From Kapaibacterium sp044224925 (lineage in GTDB: Bacteria > Bacteroidota > Ignavibacteria > Kapaibacteriales > Kapaibacteriaceae): a DNA stretch of 64,000 bases. Position numbers and translations under genes: made by a program. Location of the stretch: contig JBGAJM010000011.1 of assembly GCA_044224925.1 (NCBI GenBank), positions 1 through 64,000 of the forward strand. Reading direction: 5' to 3'. Position 1 is the stretch's first letter. Each line of letters begins with the position of its first letter. A model generated the notes under the pieces. That model searched no databases. It was given only the letters and a program-made list of their open reading frames with translations, and was not told the origin of the DNA. Positions 7,760-16,592 of this stretch are shown here, piece by piece.

Positions 7760-8659
7760 GTGAACCCTGTATCGCAGTATCTGCGCCCTGATGTTGTAGC
7801 TCGACTGGGCTCTCTCGAGTTGCGTGCGCGCATGGTGGTGGAAGGCTTCATCACCGGACTGCACCGCTCACCATTTCACGGCTTCAGTGCCGAGTTCTCC
7901 GAGCATCGCGCCTATCGGCACGGTGATGAGCTCAAGCATATCGACTGGAAGATCTACGGTAGGACCGACCGGTTCTACGTCAAGCAATTCGAAGAAGAGA
8001 CCAACCTCCGCTGCCTCGTGGCCGTTGATGCCAGCGCCTCTATGCGCTATGCATCGGAAGGGATGATCAGCAAGTTCGACTATGCCACTTCGATGGCTGC
8101 AGCCTTGATGTATCTGGTGCTTCGACAACGCGACGCTGCCGGTCTTGCCGTATACAACACAGACGTGGTCTCCTATCTGCCGCCACGGTCGAAGATGTCG
8201 TACATCCAGGACCTCTTGCGGACGCTGGGCAGCGTCACTCCATCGGAACGCACCGGCACGGCAACATCGTTGCATCATGTTGCAGAGCGGCTGTCGCGAC
8301 GCGGACTCGTGGTGATCATCAGCGATCTGTTCGACTCCGCCGACACGATCCTTTCCTCCCTCCGACACTTCCGCCATGACCATCACGATGTGTTGGTGAT
8401 GCATGTGATGGATCCGCGCGAAGTGGACTTCGATCTTGGCGCCGCCTCGGTGTTCAAGGACATGGAAACGGGCGAAGAGCTCACCACACAACCGCAGATG
8501 TTGCAGCGATCGTATCAACAGGTGGTGGCAGACTTCTGTCAGACCATCCGACGCGGTTGCTTCGACCAGAACATCGACTATGTTCGTCTCACAACGAACA
8601 CGCCCTTTGATGTGGCACTCACAGAATACATTGCATCACGAGCACGAGTACGAGGATGA
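7760..8659 (+). CDS. DUF58 / von Willebrand-like domain protein
   Basis: A 299-residue soluble protein of the DUF58 family. It has the signature GxxxEFSEHRAYRHGDELKHIDWKIYGR-type block near residues 40-70, followed by a vWA-like fold with a degenerate metal site (VDASASMRY). DUF58 proteins are typically encoded with MoxR AAA+ ATPases; no MoxR gene is in the window, though one could lie elsewhere. The start is a GTG two bases after the response-regulator stop, and the 3' end overlaps dapA by ATGA. Its exact job is unknown; a chaperone or envelope-assembly role is only a family-based guess. Confidence 0.85.
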   Translation: MNPVSQYLRPDVVARLGSLELRARMVVEGFITGLHRSPFHGFSAEFSEHRAYRHGDELKHIDWKIYGRTDRFYVKQFEEETNLRCLVAVDASASMRYASEGMISKFDYATSMAAALMYLVLRQRDAAGLAVYNTDVVSYLPPRSKMSYIQDLLRTLGSVTPSERTGTATSLHHVAERLSRRGLVVIISDLFDSADTILSSLRHFRHDHHDVLVMHVMDPREVDFDLGAASVFKDMETGEELTTQPQMLQRSYQQVVADFCQTIRRGCFDQNIDYVRLTTNTPFDVALTEYIASRARVRG

Positions 8660-9540
8660 AGGCGCACGGACTGCATACCGCTATCGTTACACCATTCACG
8701 CAACAAGGCGAACTCGATCGCACTGCCTTTCTTCGACTGCTCGACATGCAGATCGATGCAGGTGTTGATGGCGTGGTGGTCTGCGGATCCACTGGCGAAA
8801 GTGCCACCACCACCACGGCAGAGAAGATCTTGTTGTGGACGTGGGCCGTGGAGCATTGTGCCGGTAAGATCAGCGTGACGGCGGGCACGGGCACGAACGA
8901 CACGCGAACAACGATCGAGCTCACACAAGCCGCGAAGACTGCGGGCTGCGATGCGGCGCTCATTGTCTGTCCGTATTACAACAAGCCCTCACAGCACGGC
9001 ATCATCGCGCATTACACGGCCGTTGCCAACGCGGTTGACATTCCGATCATCCTGTACAACATCCAAGGTCGCACGGGCGTGAACATGACGGCCGAAACGC
9101 AAGTGGCCATCGCTCGCGCATGTCGCAACGTGATCGCCACAAAAGAGGCCTCGCAGAACCTTGAACAGATGTGTCAGATCATCGCGCAGGCGCCGGAGCA
9201 CTTCTCCGTGCTCGCCGGTGATGATTCACTCGCACTGCCGGTGATCGCTTGTGGCGCGACCGGTGTGATCGCCGTGATGTCCAACTATCAACCCCGCACG
9301 TTCGGTGCATTGATCCGCGCTGCCTTGTCGGGAGATCTTGCAACGGCACGCCGACTGCAAGCACAGCTCATGCCGTGGTATGTCGTGAACTTCATCGAGC
9401 CGAATCCCATTCCCGTGAAGTACATCATGCATGCACGCGGTTGGATCAATGACGTGATCCGACTCCCGCTGGAACCCGCGACCGCAGCAACACGCAGCAC
9501 TCTTGATGCCATGCTCGCTCAGTTACCACACGACGCATAA
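8656..9540 (+). CDS. dapA: 4-hydroxy-tetrahydrodipicolinate synthase
   Basis: Condenses pyruvate with aspartate semialdehyde, the first committed step towards diaminopimelate and lysine. The 294-residue TIM barrel has the family motifs CGSTGESATT (pyruvate carboxylate binding), CPYYNKPSQ with the catalytic Tyr, and the Schiff-base Lys163 in IATKEAS. It starts inside the stop of the DUF58 gene (ATGA) and its TAA shares one base with the folP ATG (TAATG), so the three genes are coupled. Family relatives such as N-acetylneuraminate lyase are possible in principle, but the length and motifs fit DapA. Confidence 0.93.
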   Translation: MKAHGLHTAIVTPFTQQGELDRTAFLRLLDMQIDAGVDGVVVCGSTGESATTTTAEKILLWTWAVEHCAGKISVTAGTGTNDTRTTIELTQAAKTAGCDAALIVCPYYNKPSQHGIIAHYTAVANAVDIPIILYNIQGRTGVNMTAETQVAIARACRNVIATKEASQNLEQMCQIIAQAPEHFSVLAGDDSLALPVIACGATGVIAVMSNYQPRTFGALIRAALSGDLATARRLQAQLMPWYVVNFIEPNPIPVKYIMHARGWINDVIRLPLEPATAATRSTLDAMLAQLPHDA

Positions 9541-10340
9541 TGGCCGCAATGCCATTCCCGAAGATCATGGGCGTGTTGAATGTGACGCCCGATTCCTTGT
9601 CCGATGGAGGACGGTTCTCGTCACGTCGTGATGCTGTTGACCATGCCTTGATCATGATCGATGAAGGCGCCGATGTGATCGACGTTGGCGGCGAGAGCAC
9701 CCGTCCAGGCGCTCTGCCGGTAGATGTCGACGTTGAACTCGAGCGCGTGATCCCCGTGATCGAAGGCATCCGATCCATTCATCCGACCATTGAGATCAGC
9801 GTGGACACAGCGAAGGCCATGGTGGCCAACGAGGCCGTGGAGGCCGGCGCCACGATGATCAACGATGTGACGGCAGGTCTTGGTGACCCGCTCATGTTCC
9901 TCTGTGCAGCGAGCCTGCGCGTGCCCTTCATCGTGATGCATATGCAGGGCGTTCCGCGCACCATGCAGGACGAACCAACCTATGTCGACGTCGTCACCGA
10001 AGTGTACGACATGTTGCGTGAACGCGTCTTGGCGGCACGCGAGGCAGGGATCAGGGAGGTATGGGTGGATGTGGGCATCGGCTTTGGAAAAACGCTCGAG
10101 CACAATTTGACGTTGCTTCGCAACCTTGCCACCTTCAATGACCTTGGACCACAGGTCGTGGGCATCAGTCGCAAAGGATTCCTCGGTTTGATCACCGGGA
10201 TCGACGAGCCCGAGCAGCGGGATACGGCAACGGCGTTGATGCATGCCTTGCTTTTGCAGCACCAAGCACGCATGGTCAGAGTTCACAATGTGAAGATGAT
10301 CGCAGAATTGCGAAAGCTCTACGAAGCGCTCAATCTCTAA
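9540..10340 (+). CDS. folP: Dihydropteroate synthase
   Basis: Joins p-aminobenzoate to the pterin pyrophosphate in folate synthesis. The 266-residue TIM barrel carries the diagnostic blocks MGVLNVTPDSLSDGG, DVGGESTRPGA, IVMHMQGVPRTMQ and GISRKGFLG in order. It shares one base with the dapA stop. Its last 11 bases overlap the 3' end of the convergent NtrC-type gene. The folate genes folB and folK lie about 11 kb away in this window, so the pathway is split. Confidence 0.95.
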   Translation: MAAMPFPKIMGVLNVTPDSLSDGGRFSSRRDAVDHALIMIDEGADVIDVGGESTRPGALPVDVDVELERVIPVIEGIRSIHPTIEISVDTAKAMVANEAVEAGATMINDVTAGLGDPLMFLCAASLRVPFIVMHMQGVPRTMQDEPTYVDVVTEVYDMLRERVLAAREAGIREVWVDVGIGFGKTLEHNLTLLRNLATFNDLGPQVVGISRKGFLGLITGIDEPEQRDTATALMHALLLQHQARMVRVHNVKMIAELRKLYEALNL

Positions 10341-11751
10341 CGCGATACTGATGCACTTCGATGCCGTACTTGCGGATCTTGTTGTGCAGCGTCTCTCTGC
10401 TCACACCAAGAACGGCTGCGGCCTTGCTCACGTTGCCCTTACAACGTTCGAGCGTCTTCTCGATCTTCATTTTGTCGACCATGGCGAGATCGTCCTTCAA
10501 GGACCGATCACTGGAGATCATGGTGGAATCGCCGTTCGACGGAGTTGGTGACGGTGTGACCACCGTATCGTGCTGCACCACGGAGGTCTTCATGATGCGA
10601 TGCAGATCGGCCACTTCCAGTTGATCGGTGGCTGTGGTCTGCAAGGCAACGCGAAGCACGCTTGCGAGCTCGCGCACGTTTCCCGGCCACTCACGTTCTT
10701 GAAGATACTCGACGGCCGCCATCGAGATCGTCTTCACGTCGCCCATCTCGCGATTGTGCTTCGTCAGGTAGAAGTCGGCGATCAACGGAATATCGTCGCG
10801 ACGTTCTCGCAACGACGGGATGTAGATCTCGCACTCGCGCAACCGGTGATAGAGCTGCTCGCGGAAACGTCCTTCTTGCATGTTGGTCACAAGGTCTCGG
10901 TCAGTGGCCGAGACGAAGCGTATGTCGACGTCCTCTGTTTCCACCGAACCTACGCGGCGCACGGCCTTCTGCTCGGTCGGGAGCAGAAGATTGGCCTGAA
11001 GTTCCAGCGGCATGTCGCCGATCTCATCCAGGAAGAGCGTTCCCTTGTGTGCTTGATGGAAGAGACCGCGCTTGTTGTCCATGGCACCGGAGAAGGCGCC
11101 CTTGACGTGACCGAACAACTCGCTTTGAAAGAGTTCGCGCGGGATGTTGGGAATGTCCACGGTGATGAACGGATGCTTGGCACGTCGACTCACACTATGC
11201 AAGGCATGAGCAACGAGTTTCTTCCCCGTGCCCGTCTCACCGGTGATGAGAACGTTCAGATCCGTACGTCCGTAGCGCAATACCTTATCGGCAACTTCCA
11301 TCATGGCCTGACTGCGCCCGATGATGCCTTGCGTTTCGATCAGTCGTCGTAGCTCTTCGTTCGAGTTCTCGGTCTGCACGCGTTCGAGTGCGGCCTTGAG
11401 CACATCGACGAGTCGCTCATTGCTCAGCACGGACTTCTCAATGAAGTTCATGGCACCAAGCTTGGTGGCCTTCACGGCCGTCTCGATCGTGCCCTTGCCG
11501 GAGATCATGATCACCGGAACAGAAGGGTAGTTCTTGATCGAGTGACCGAGCATGTCGATCCCCGAGAGATTGGACATGCTTCCGAACTCGATGTCGAGTA
11601 ACATCAATCCCACCTCGCGCGCATGCGAGTCCAGATAGGCCATGGCCGATTCAGGACTGTTGCGGACCTCCGTTTGCCAGCCCTGACCGTGCACGATCTC
11701 GGCAAGGGTAGAACTGAAGTCGGAGTTATCGTCGACGATGAGAATTTTCAT
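10330..11751 (-). CDS. NtrC-family sigma-54 response regulator
   Basis: A 473-residue activator with three domains: receiver (1-120; phospho-acceptor Asp53 in LMLLDIEFG), AAA+ sigma-54 activation domain (about 135-370) and a Fis-type helix-turn-helix at the C-terminus (VSKAAAVLGVSRETLHNKIR). The AAA+ part has Walker A GETGTGKKL, Walker B TLFLDEIGDM and the sigma-54 contact loop as GAFSGA, a mild variant of GAFTGA. The frame extends 35 codons upstream, but the receiver N-terminus (MKILIVDDN) sets the ATG at 11751. No partner kinase is in the window. Its presence implies the genome encodes RpoN. Confidence 0.95.
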   Translation of the reverse strand: MKILIVDDNSDFSSTLAEIVHGQGWQTEVRNSPESAMAYLDSHAREVGLMLLDIEFGSMSNLSGIDMLGHSIKNYPSVPVIMISGKGTIETAVKATKLGAMNFIEKSVLSNERLVDVLKAALERVQTENSNEELRRLIETQGIIGRSQAMMEVADKVLRYGRTDLNVLITGETGTGKKLVAHALHSVSRRAKHPFITVDIPNIPRELFQSELFGHVKGAFSGAMDNKRGLFHQAHKGTLFLDEIGDMPLELQANLLLPTEQKAVRRVGSVETEDVDIRFVSATDRDLVTNMQEGRFREQLYHRLRECEIYIPSLRERRDDIPLIADFYLTKHNREMGDVKTISMAAVEYLQEREWPGNVRELASVLRVALQTTATDQLEVADLHRIMKTSVVQHDTVVTPSPTPSNGDSTMISSDRSLKDDLAMVDKMKIEKTLERCKGNVSKAAAVLGVSRETLHNKIRKYGIEVHQYRVRD

Positions 11752-11764
11752 TGGTGTAGAGTGC

Positions 11765-12253
11765 TCAACGATCGCGGGTGACGAGGTGCTGGAGCGAATC
11801 GAATTCGGCGCGGAAAAATCTGCTCTGGAAGGTCGGAATGTCTGGATTCCAGACAACCCTTAAATATACGTCCGTTTTGGGATTCACATATTCAACATAG
11901 CGTGCGCGAACCCCGCGAACGTTCATGGCCTGCGTTTTCAAATAGGCGGTTTTCACGGCTTCGGCACGCTGACAGTATTCTTGCGGGTCGGCGGCGGTCA
12001 GGTAGACCGTGTCGGTGCGCTTGTCCGTGTTTGTCTCCAACCGGAAGATCTCGCCCTTCGTGTTCATGAGGTAGGCATCCACCGTATGCGCCGAATCGTC
12101 CTCGGTACCCCAGCGCACGGAGAGCTCGCGCTGCGCTTCGGTGATGCAGGGCGCAACGGCGGTAGGGCGCGGACGTGTGGTGGTGGTGCACGAGGCGCTC
12201 AACAGGGCGGACATGCACAGGATCACCATCGGTACAACGAAGGCCTTCCTCAT
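11765..12253 (-). CDS. Small lipoprotein, unknown function
   Basis: A 162-residue protein with a signal peptide ending in a lipobox (LSASC, near Cys22), a Thr/Pro-rich linker, and a globular part with an even mix of charged residues and two further cysteines. No family recognised. Its ATG overlaps the gltX stop (ATGA) and the sigma-54 regulator starts 13 bases downstream, so it sits within the que-gltX-regulator run. The N-terminal extension of the open frame runs inside gltX and is rejected. Confidence 0.75.
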   Translation of the reverse strand: MRKAFVVPMVILCMSALLSASCTTTTRPRPTAVAPCITEAQRELSVRWGTEDDSAHTVDAYLMNTKGEIFRLETNTDKRTDTVYLTAADPQEYCQRAEAVKTAYLKTQAMNVRGVRARYVEYVNPKTDVYLRVVWNPDIPTFQSRFFRAEFDSLQHLVTRDR

Positions 12254-13692
12254 GCAAGTCCATTCCGCAATCGTGTCATGCATCGTTCCTTGCCAAGTAC
12301 TTCCATCGTGTCGTACACGCCGGCTCCCACTTGCTTTCCGGTCAGCACAACGCGCAACGGATGCATCAAGGCACCGGTCTTCACATTGTGTTCCGTGGCA
12401 AAGGCCGCGGTCACGTCGTTCAACGTGGTATGATCCCACTGCTCGATGCTTGCATACCGTTCGGTGAGGGCGCGCAGCAATTCGCTCGTGTCGGGCTTCC
12501 AATGCTTTGCGCGGTATTCATCGTCGACGTTGACCACGTCGGTGAAGATGTAGTCGGCAAAGGTGACCACGTCTTGCACGAAATGGATCCGCTCGCGGAC
12601 AAGACCGATCACGCGCGCCACATAGTCCGGCTCGATGTAGGCATATCCTGCCTCTTGCAATGCGGGAAGGACCATGGCGGCAAGGTCCTGCGGATCCTTC
12701 GCCCGCAGATACTCGCCATTCATCCAGTCGAGCTTCTTGTAGTCGAACACCGCTCCGGCCTTGTTCACGCGCTCAAGCGTGAAGTGTTCGATCAGGTCAG
12801 GCATGGAATACACTTCTCGGTCGGTGCCGGGATTCCAACCGCACAGCGACACGAAGTTCACGAGGGCATCGGGGAAGTAGCCCTTCTTCCGAAAATCGCG
12901 GACCATCACGTCGCCATGTCGCTTGCTCATCTTCGTACGGTCTGGATTTAGCAACAGCGGTACGTGTGCAAATGTTGGTGGCGTCCAACCAAATGCCTCG
13001 TAGAGGAGGATGTGCTTGGGTGTGGACGGGAGCCATTCCTCTGCGCGGATCACGTGGGTGATCTCCATCAGGTGATCGTCGACAACATTGGCAAGGTGAT
13101 ACGTAGGGAAGCCATCGCTCTTGAGCAAGATCTGATCGTCCACCTCGCGACCTTGCACCGTGACCTCACCTCGCACGGCATCGTGGAAGCGAACCTCGGA
13201 GGTATGCGGCACCTTGAGTCGGATCACATGATCGGCATTGCTCTGCAGAAGACGTTCCGTTTCGTGCTCGCCGAGTGTGTACTGATTGCGCATGGTGGTC
13301 CGATCGTAGCGAGGGGCAATGCCGGCGGCCTGTTGGCGAATGCGCATGGCATCGAGTTCCTCGGACGTGTCGAAGGCATAGTAGGCATGACCGCTGGCCA
13401 CCAACTGCATGCCGTAGGTGCGATAGAGATCGAAGCGTTCGCTCTGGACGTATGGACCGTAGTTCCCGCCAACGTGCGGACCTTCGTCGAAGACCACACC
13501 GGCCCATCGAAGCGATTCGATCTGCTCTTCCATGGCGCCTTCGACCAGGCGCGTCCGATCCGTGTCTTCGATGCGAAGCACGCACACGCCGCCATGATGT
13601 TTGGCAAAGAGATAGTTATACAAAGCGGTGCGCAAGCTTCCGATATGAAGGAAGCCTGTCGGGGAAGGTGCAAATCGTACGCGTACGCTCAT
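12250..13692 (-). CDS. gltX: Glutamyl-tRNA synthetase
   Basis: Charges tRNA-Glu with glutamate. The 480-residue class I synthetase has the HIGH-type motif at the N-terminus (FAPSPTGFLHIGSLRTAL) and the KMSKS-type motif TKMSKRHGDV around residue 250. A full C-terminal anticodon-binding region follows. That length separates it from the short Glu-Q-tRNA(Asp) synthetases, although it neighbours queuosine genes. It starts 16 bases after queD and ends in an ATGA overlap with a lipoprotein gene. Confidence 0.96.
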   Translation of the reverse strand: MSVRVRFAPSPTGFLHIGSLRTALYNYLFAKHHGGVCVLRIEDTDRTRLVEGAMEEQIESLRWAGVVFDEGPHVGGNYGPYVQSERFDLYRTYGMQLVASGHAYYAFDTSEELDAMRIRQQAAGIAPRYDRTTMRNQYTLGEHETERLLQSNADHVIRLKVPHTSEVRFHDAVRGEVTVQGREVDDQILLKSDGFPTYHLANVVDDHLMEITHVIRAEEWLPSTPKHILLYEAFGWTPPTFAHVPLLLNPDRTKMSKRHGDVMVRDFRKKGYFPDALVNFVSLCGWNPGTDREVYSMPDLIEHFTLERVNKAGAVFDYKKLDWMNGEYLRAKDPQDLAAMVLPALQEAGYAYIEPDYVARVIGLVRERIHFVQDVVTFADYIFTDVVNVDDEYRAKHWKPDTSELLRALTERYASIEQWDHTTLNDVTAAFATEHNVKTGALMHPLRVVLTGKQVGAGVYDTMEVLGKERCMTRLRNGLA

Positions 13693-13708
13693 TGATCGGT
13701 CCGTGTTG

Positions 13709-14134
13709 TTATCGTCGTTTGTTGGTCACTTCTGCATAGGTCTTCTCGGTCTCATATACGCGCACCGTGAGTTCATCGATGGCCGTGTGTTCACCAAGTC
13801 GTGCCCAGATCGCATCGGCAAGCATGTGGGCGATGTTCTCTGCCGTGGTCGGTACATCGATGTAGACCACCTTCATCGGATGATCGGTGAAGAAGTCCAC
13901 CATCACATCATCCGAACGGTCGCACAGAAAACAATGGTCGAGCTCGTCGATGAGTGGCTGGACCAACGTCTTCATGTCGAAGTAGTCCATCACCATGCCC
14001 TGATCATCCGGCTCGCCCGCCAAGATCACATGGGCTTCGTAGGAGTGACCGTGAATGTTCTTGCAAAGGCCGGCGTGATGGGCAAGTCGATGTCCCATCT
14101 CCCAGCGAAACTGTTTCGAGATGCGAGTGCGCAT
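13709..14134 (-). CDS. queD: 6-carboxy-5,6,7,8-tetrahydropterin synthase
   Basis: Makes the pterin intermediate of queuosine synthesis from dihydroneopterin triphosphate. The 141 residues include the three zinc-binding histidines of the 6-pyruvoyl-tetrahydropterin synthase fold (EMGHRL and NIHGHSYE), the catalytic Cys before them (GLCKNIHGH), and a C-terminal Glu in VRVYETEKTYAEV. It follows queF after two bases and precedes gltX by 16. The queF neighbour favours QueD over a biopterin-type PTPS. Confidence 0.93.
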   Translation of the reverse strand: MRTRISKQFRWEMGHRLAHHAGLCKNIHGHSYEAHVILAGEPDDQGMVMDYFDMKTLVQPLIDELDHCFLCDRSDDVMVDFFTDHPMKVVYIDVPTTAENIAHMLADAIWARLGEHTAIDELTVRVYETEKTYAEVTNKRR

Positions 14135-14136
14135 GA

Positions 14137-14475
14137 TCAGGCCTTTCCGTGCTCAACGACGATCACGCTGTTGATCCCTCCGCGAGCCTTCCATTCTGCA
14201 GTGACCTTCATCCACGCCGGATCGCAGCAGGCCACGAGATCGTCGAGGATCTGATTCGTCACGGCCTCGTAGAAGATGCCCTTGTTGCGGAAGTCGAGAT
14301 AATAATACTTCAACGACTTCAGCTCGATGCACGTGGCTCGAGGGGTATATTCAACGGTGATCGTTCCGAAATCGGGCAACCCGGTGATCGGACAGACCGA
14401 TGTGAACTCAGGGTTGATGTGCGTGATCGTGTAGGGACGGGAAGGATTCGGATTCGGGAATGTTTCGATGGTCAT
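14137..14475 (-). CDS. queF: NADPH-dependent preQ0 reductase, short type
   Basis: Reduces preQ0 to preQ1 in queuosine synthesis. The 112-residue single-domain form has the thioimide Cys and catalytic Asp in SVCPITGLPDFGTI and the QueF signature ELKSLKYYYLDFRN. A C-terminal TAEWKARGG stretch completes the tunnel-fold. The start is ATG 14475; the upstream extension of the frame runs through the sppA terminator. A TATTTTTG promoter box lies 29 bases before the ATG. It forms a run with queD and gltX; queA is encoded about 2 kb away on the other strand. Confidence 0.95.
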   Translation of the reverse strand: MTIETFPNPNPSRPYTITHINPEFTSVCPITGLPDFGTITVEYTPRATCIELKSLKYYYLDFRNKGIFYEAVTNQILDDLVACCDPAWMKVTAEWKARGGINSVIVVEHGKA

Positions 14476-14502
14476 GGGTCGGCTCGAGTGGGTTGGGGAA
14501 AC

Positions 14503-14550
14503 CACAAAAATACAACAATGGAGCGCCGCGGATAACCGCAACGCTCCATT
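14503..14550 (-). terminator. Rho-independent terminator of sppA
   Basis: A 9-base-pair stem (14517-14525 with 14542-14550) contains an inner gcgg/ccgc stem with an ATAA loop. On the minus strand it is followed by a T-rich tract (GTATTTTTG). It begins 27 bases after the sppA stop. Confidence 0.75.
14505..14512 (-). promoter_or_regulatory. Predicted -7 box of the queF promoter
   Basis: TATTTTTG on the minus strand matches the Bacteroidota consensus TAnnTTTG exactly, 29 bases before the queF start. No good -33 TTG is seen. The same T-tract forms the tail of the sppA terminator. Confidence 0.4.
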
Positions 14551-14576
14551 GGGAGGAGGAACTTCGAGAGTGGTGC

Positions 14577-16511
14577 TTAGTCGACGCTCACCGTGGTGGG
14601 CATCATGACCATCGTGTGTTCATGCATGCCGATGTCCGTGAGGCGCGCCGCATGGAAGAGCTGCTGTTGTACTGGGTACGGAAGCGTCTTCCAGACCTGT
14701 TCGATGGGCGTCGCGCTGGAGGTGAGCCCGGCCAAGAGTTGGCGCATAGATGCCTTTTGCGTGGCTTGGGTCTCTTCATCGTCGTCCGACGAACCATCGT
14801 CGACGCCGAACATCTTCAGCAAGGCGGCAAGGTTGTCGATCTCTTCGGGGAAGGAGATGATGTTCACTTTCTTGCCGGCCGGCACGCCGAGGCGCTTCTT
14901 CACCATATCGATGGTCGTTTGAAGGCCGCCCGACACGTCCACCAGGCCTGCCTGCTTCGCTGCTTCACCTGTCCATACGCGTCCACGGGCCACGAGGCGT
15001 GTTTCTTCGAACGACTTCTTCCGAGCATCAGCCACACGTTGCACGAAGCGACGGTAGATGGGGGCGGAGAGGTCGTGGAGCGTCGTCTTGTCGGCTTCCG
15101 TGAACTTCATCATCGGATTCATGAACTGCGACGAGGAACCGGTGCTGACGGTATCGATGGTGACGCCGATCTTGTCCATGGTACCCGCAACGTTCGGGAT
15201 GGCAAGGATCACGCCAATGGAGCCGGTGATGGTAGCAGGGTGGGCGACGATCGTGTCACAGGCCATGGCGATGTAGTATCCACCGGATGCGGCCACATCG
15301 CTCATCGATGCATAGACGGGCTTCACCTTGCGTGTCTTGATGATCTCTGCCCAGATCTCTTCCGAACCGATCACACTGCCGCCGGGAGAATCGATGCGAA
15401 GAATGATGGCCGTCACGTCGTCGTCTTCGCGTGCCTTCTTCAATTCCTTGATCAGGTTCTTCGCATAGATGTTCTCCTGATCGAACGGATTGTCGTTCTT
15501 GCCGGCATAGATCGCGCCGCTAGCGTAGACAATGGCAATGGTGTTGTTCTTGTCGACCGATGAATTGTCGTGATCTTCCACGCCGTCATAGTTGGCAACG
15601 GAGACCAGACGCAGTGAAGGCTCATCAGAAGAATCCTTCGGATTCAGTCGACGTGCGATATCCGTGCGAAGGTCGTTCTCCATCACGATGCGATCGATGA
15701 AGCCTTGGGCCTTGGCAGAATCTGCGGTGTACAGTCCTCGATCGAGTGTTGCGCGAACTTTCTCTTCGGAGAGGTGCCGACCTTGAGCGACGGCAGAAAC
15801 GAACATCGACACACGTTGATCGATGAGTGCTCGTACTTCTTCCTTCGCCGGTGCACTCCAGTTCGAGCGGGTCATGGATTCCGCTGCCGACTTGTATTCT
15901 TCGAATTGTTGAACGTGCCATTCCACGCCGATCTTGTCGAACATTCCCTTCATGAAGGGAGCCGATGCACCAAAGGCATTCAGTTCGAGCATGCCTTCTT
16001 GCGGCATGAAGATGGAGTCGGCAGCCGAGGCCAGATAGTAGTGTGCCTTTGAACCGGATTCGATGAAGGCGTAGACGAACTTTCCGGAGGAACGGAAGTC
16101 GACGAGTGCATCACGCAGTTCATTCAGCTTGGCCATGCCGAATCCGGCGCCACCGGCACGATAGTAAATGCCCTTGATGTGGTCGTCGGTCTTTGCATGT
16201 TCGATCGCCGTGAGGATCTCGAACAATGATGTGCCGTGACCCTTGTCGCCAAAGTTGAGCGTCATCGGCGCTTTGAATTCTTCGAGGCCGCCCGACAGAT
16301 CCAACAGAAGCACGGTGTTGTCGCGAACGCTCACGTCCTTGTGCTTCGTCTCGAGCTTCGAGACCACGAGACCAACGAAGCCGGCGAGAGCCGCAAAGAA
16401 CAGAACGATCACGCCGAGAATGATCACGACGGGGATCCACCATCGCGAGCGCCGTGGTCGTTGATACATTGGCGGCGGCGGTGGGAAGGGAGCGGTCTGG
16501 TTATCTTGCAT
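14577..16511 (-). CDS. sppA: Signal peptide peptidase SppA, 67-kDa type
   Basis: A membrane-bound serine protease that degrades cleaved signal peptides. The 644 residues begin with a Pro-rich cytoplasmic tail, one membrane helix (about 25-50), then two tandem crotonase-like S49 domains. The general-base Lys is in SGSKAHYYLAS (Lys155) and the nucleophile in DVAASGGYYIAM (Ser409), matching the Lys/Ser dyad split between the two domains in long SppA proteins. It has its own promoter region after queA (divergent, 81 bases) and its own terminator. Confidence 0.94.
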   Translation of the reverse strand: MQDNQTAPFPPPPPMYQRPRRSRWWIPVVIILGVIVLFFAALAGFVGLVVSKLETKHKDVSVRDNTVLLLDLSGGLEEFKAPMTLNFGDKGHGTSLFEILTAIEHAKTDDHIKGIYYRAGGAGFGMAKLNELRDALVDFRSSGKFVYAFIESGSKAHYYLASAADSIFMPQEGMLELNAFGASAPFMKGMFDKIGVEWHVQQFEEYKSAAESMTRSNWSAPAKEEVRALIDQRVSMFVSAVAQGRHLSEEKVRATLDRGLYTADSAKAQGFIDRIVMENDLRTDIARRLNPKDSSDEPSLRLVSVANYDGVEDHDNSSVDKNNTIAIVYASGAIYAGKNDNPFDQENIYAKNLIKELKKAREDDDVTAIILRIDSPGGSVIGSEEIWAEIIKTRKVKPVYASMSDVAASGGYYIAMACDTIVAHPATITGSIGVILAIPNVAGTMDKIGVTIDTVSTGSSSQFMNPMMKFTEADKTTLHDLSAPIYRRFVQRVADARKKSFEETRLVARGRVWTGEAAKQAGLVDVSGGLQTTIDMVKKRLGVPAGKKVNIISFPEEIDNLAALLKMFGVDDGSSDDDEETQATQKASMRQLLAGLTSSATPIEQVWKTLPYPVQQQLFHAARLTDIGMHEHTMVMMPTTVSVD

Positions 16512-16592
16512 GTCTCGTTCTCCGGTGATGGATTGAATTGCGGGGGTGCGGTACGTTCGCCTTCAAACAAAGGTTGCAGACAAAATACCACT

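Noticed and set aside
10330..11751. GAFSGA loop as a sign of a sigma-54-independent regulator
   Set aside because: Ser for Thr is conservative and the other AAA+ motifs are intact, so sigma-54 activation remains likely.
12250..13692. gltX as a Glu-queuosine-tRNA(Asp) synthetase because it sits beside queF and queD
   Set aside because: It is full length (480 residues) with a complete anticodon-binding part and a KMSKR motif; the queuosine paralogue is about 300 residues.
14460..15563. Long plus-strand open frame of 367 codons opposite sppA
   Set aside because: It mirrors sppA on the other strand, has unlikely composition (many His, Arg) and no start signal.
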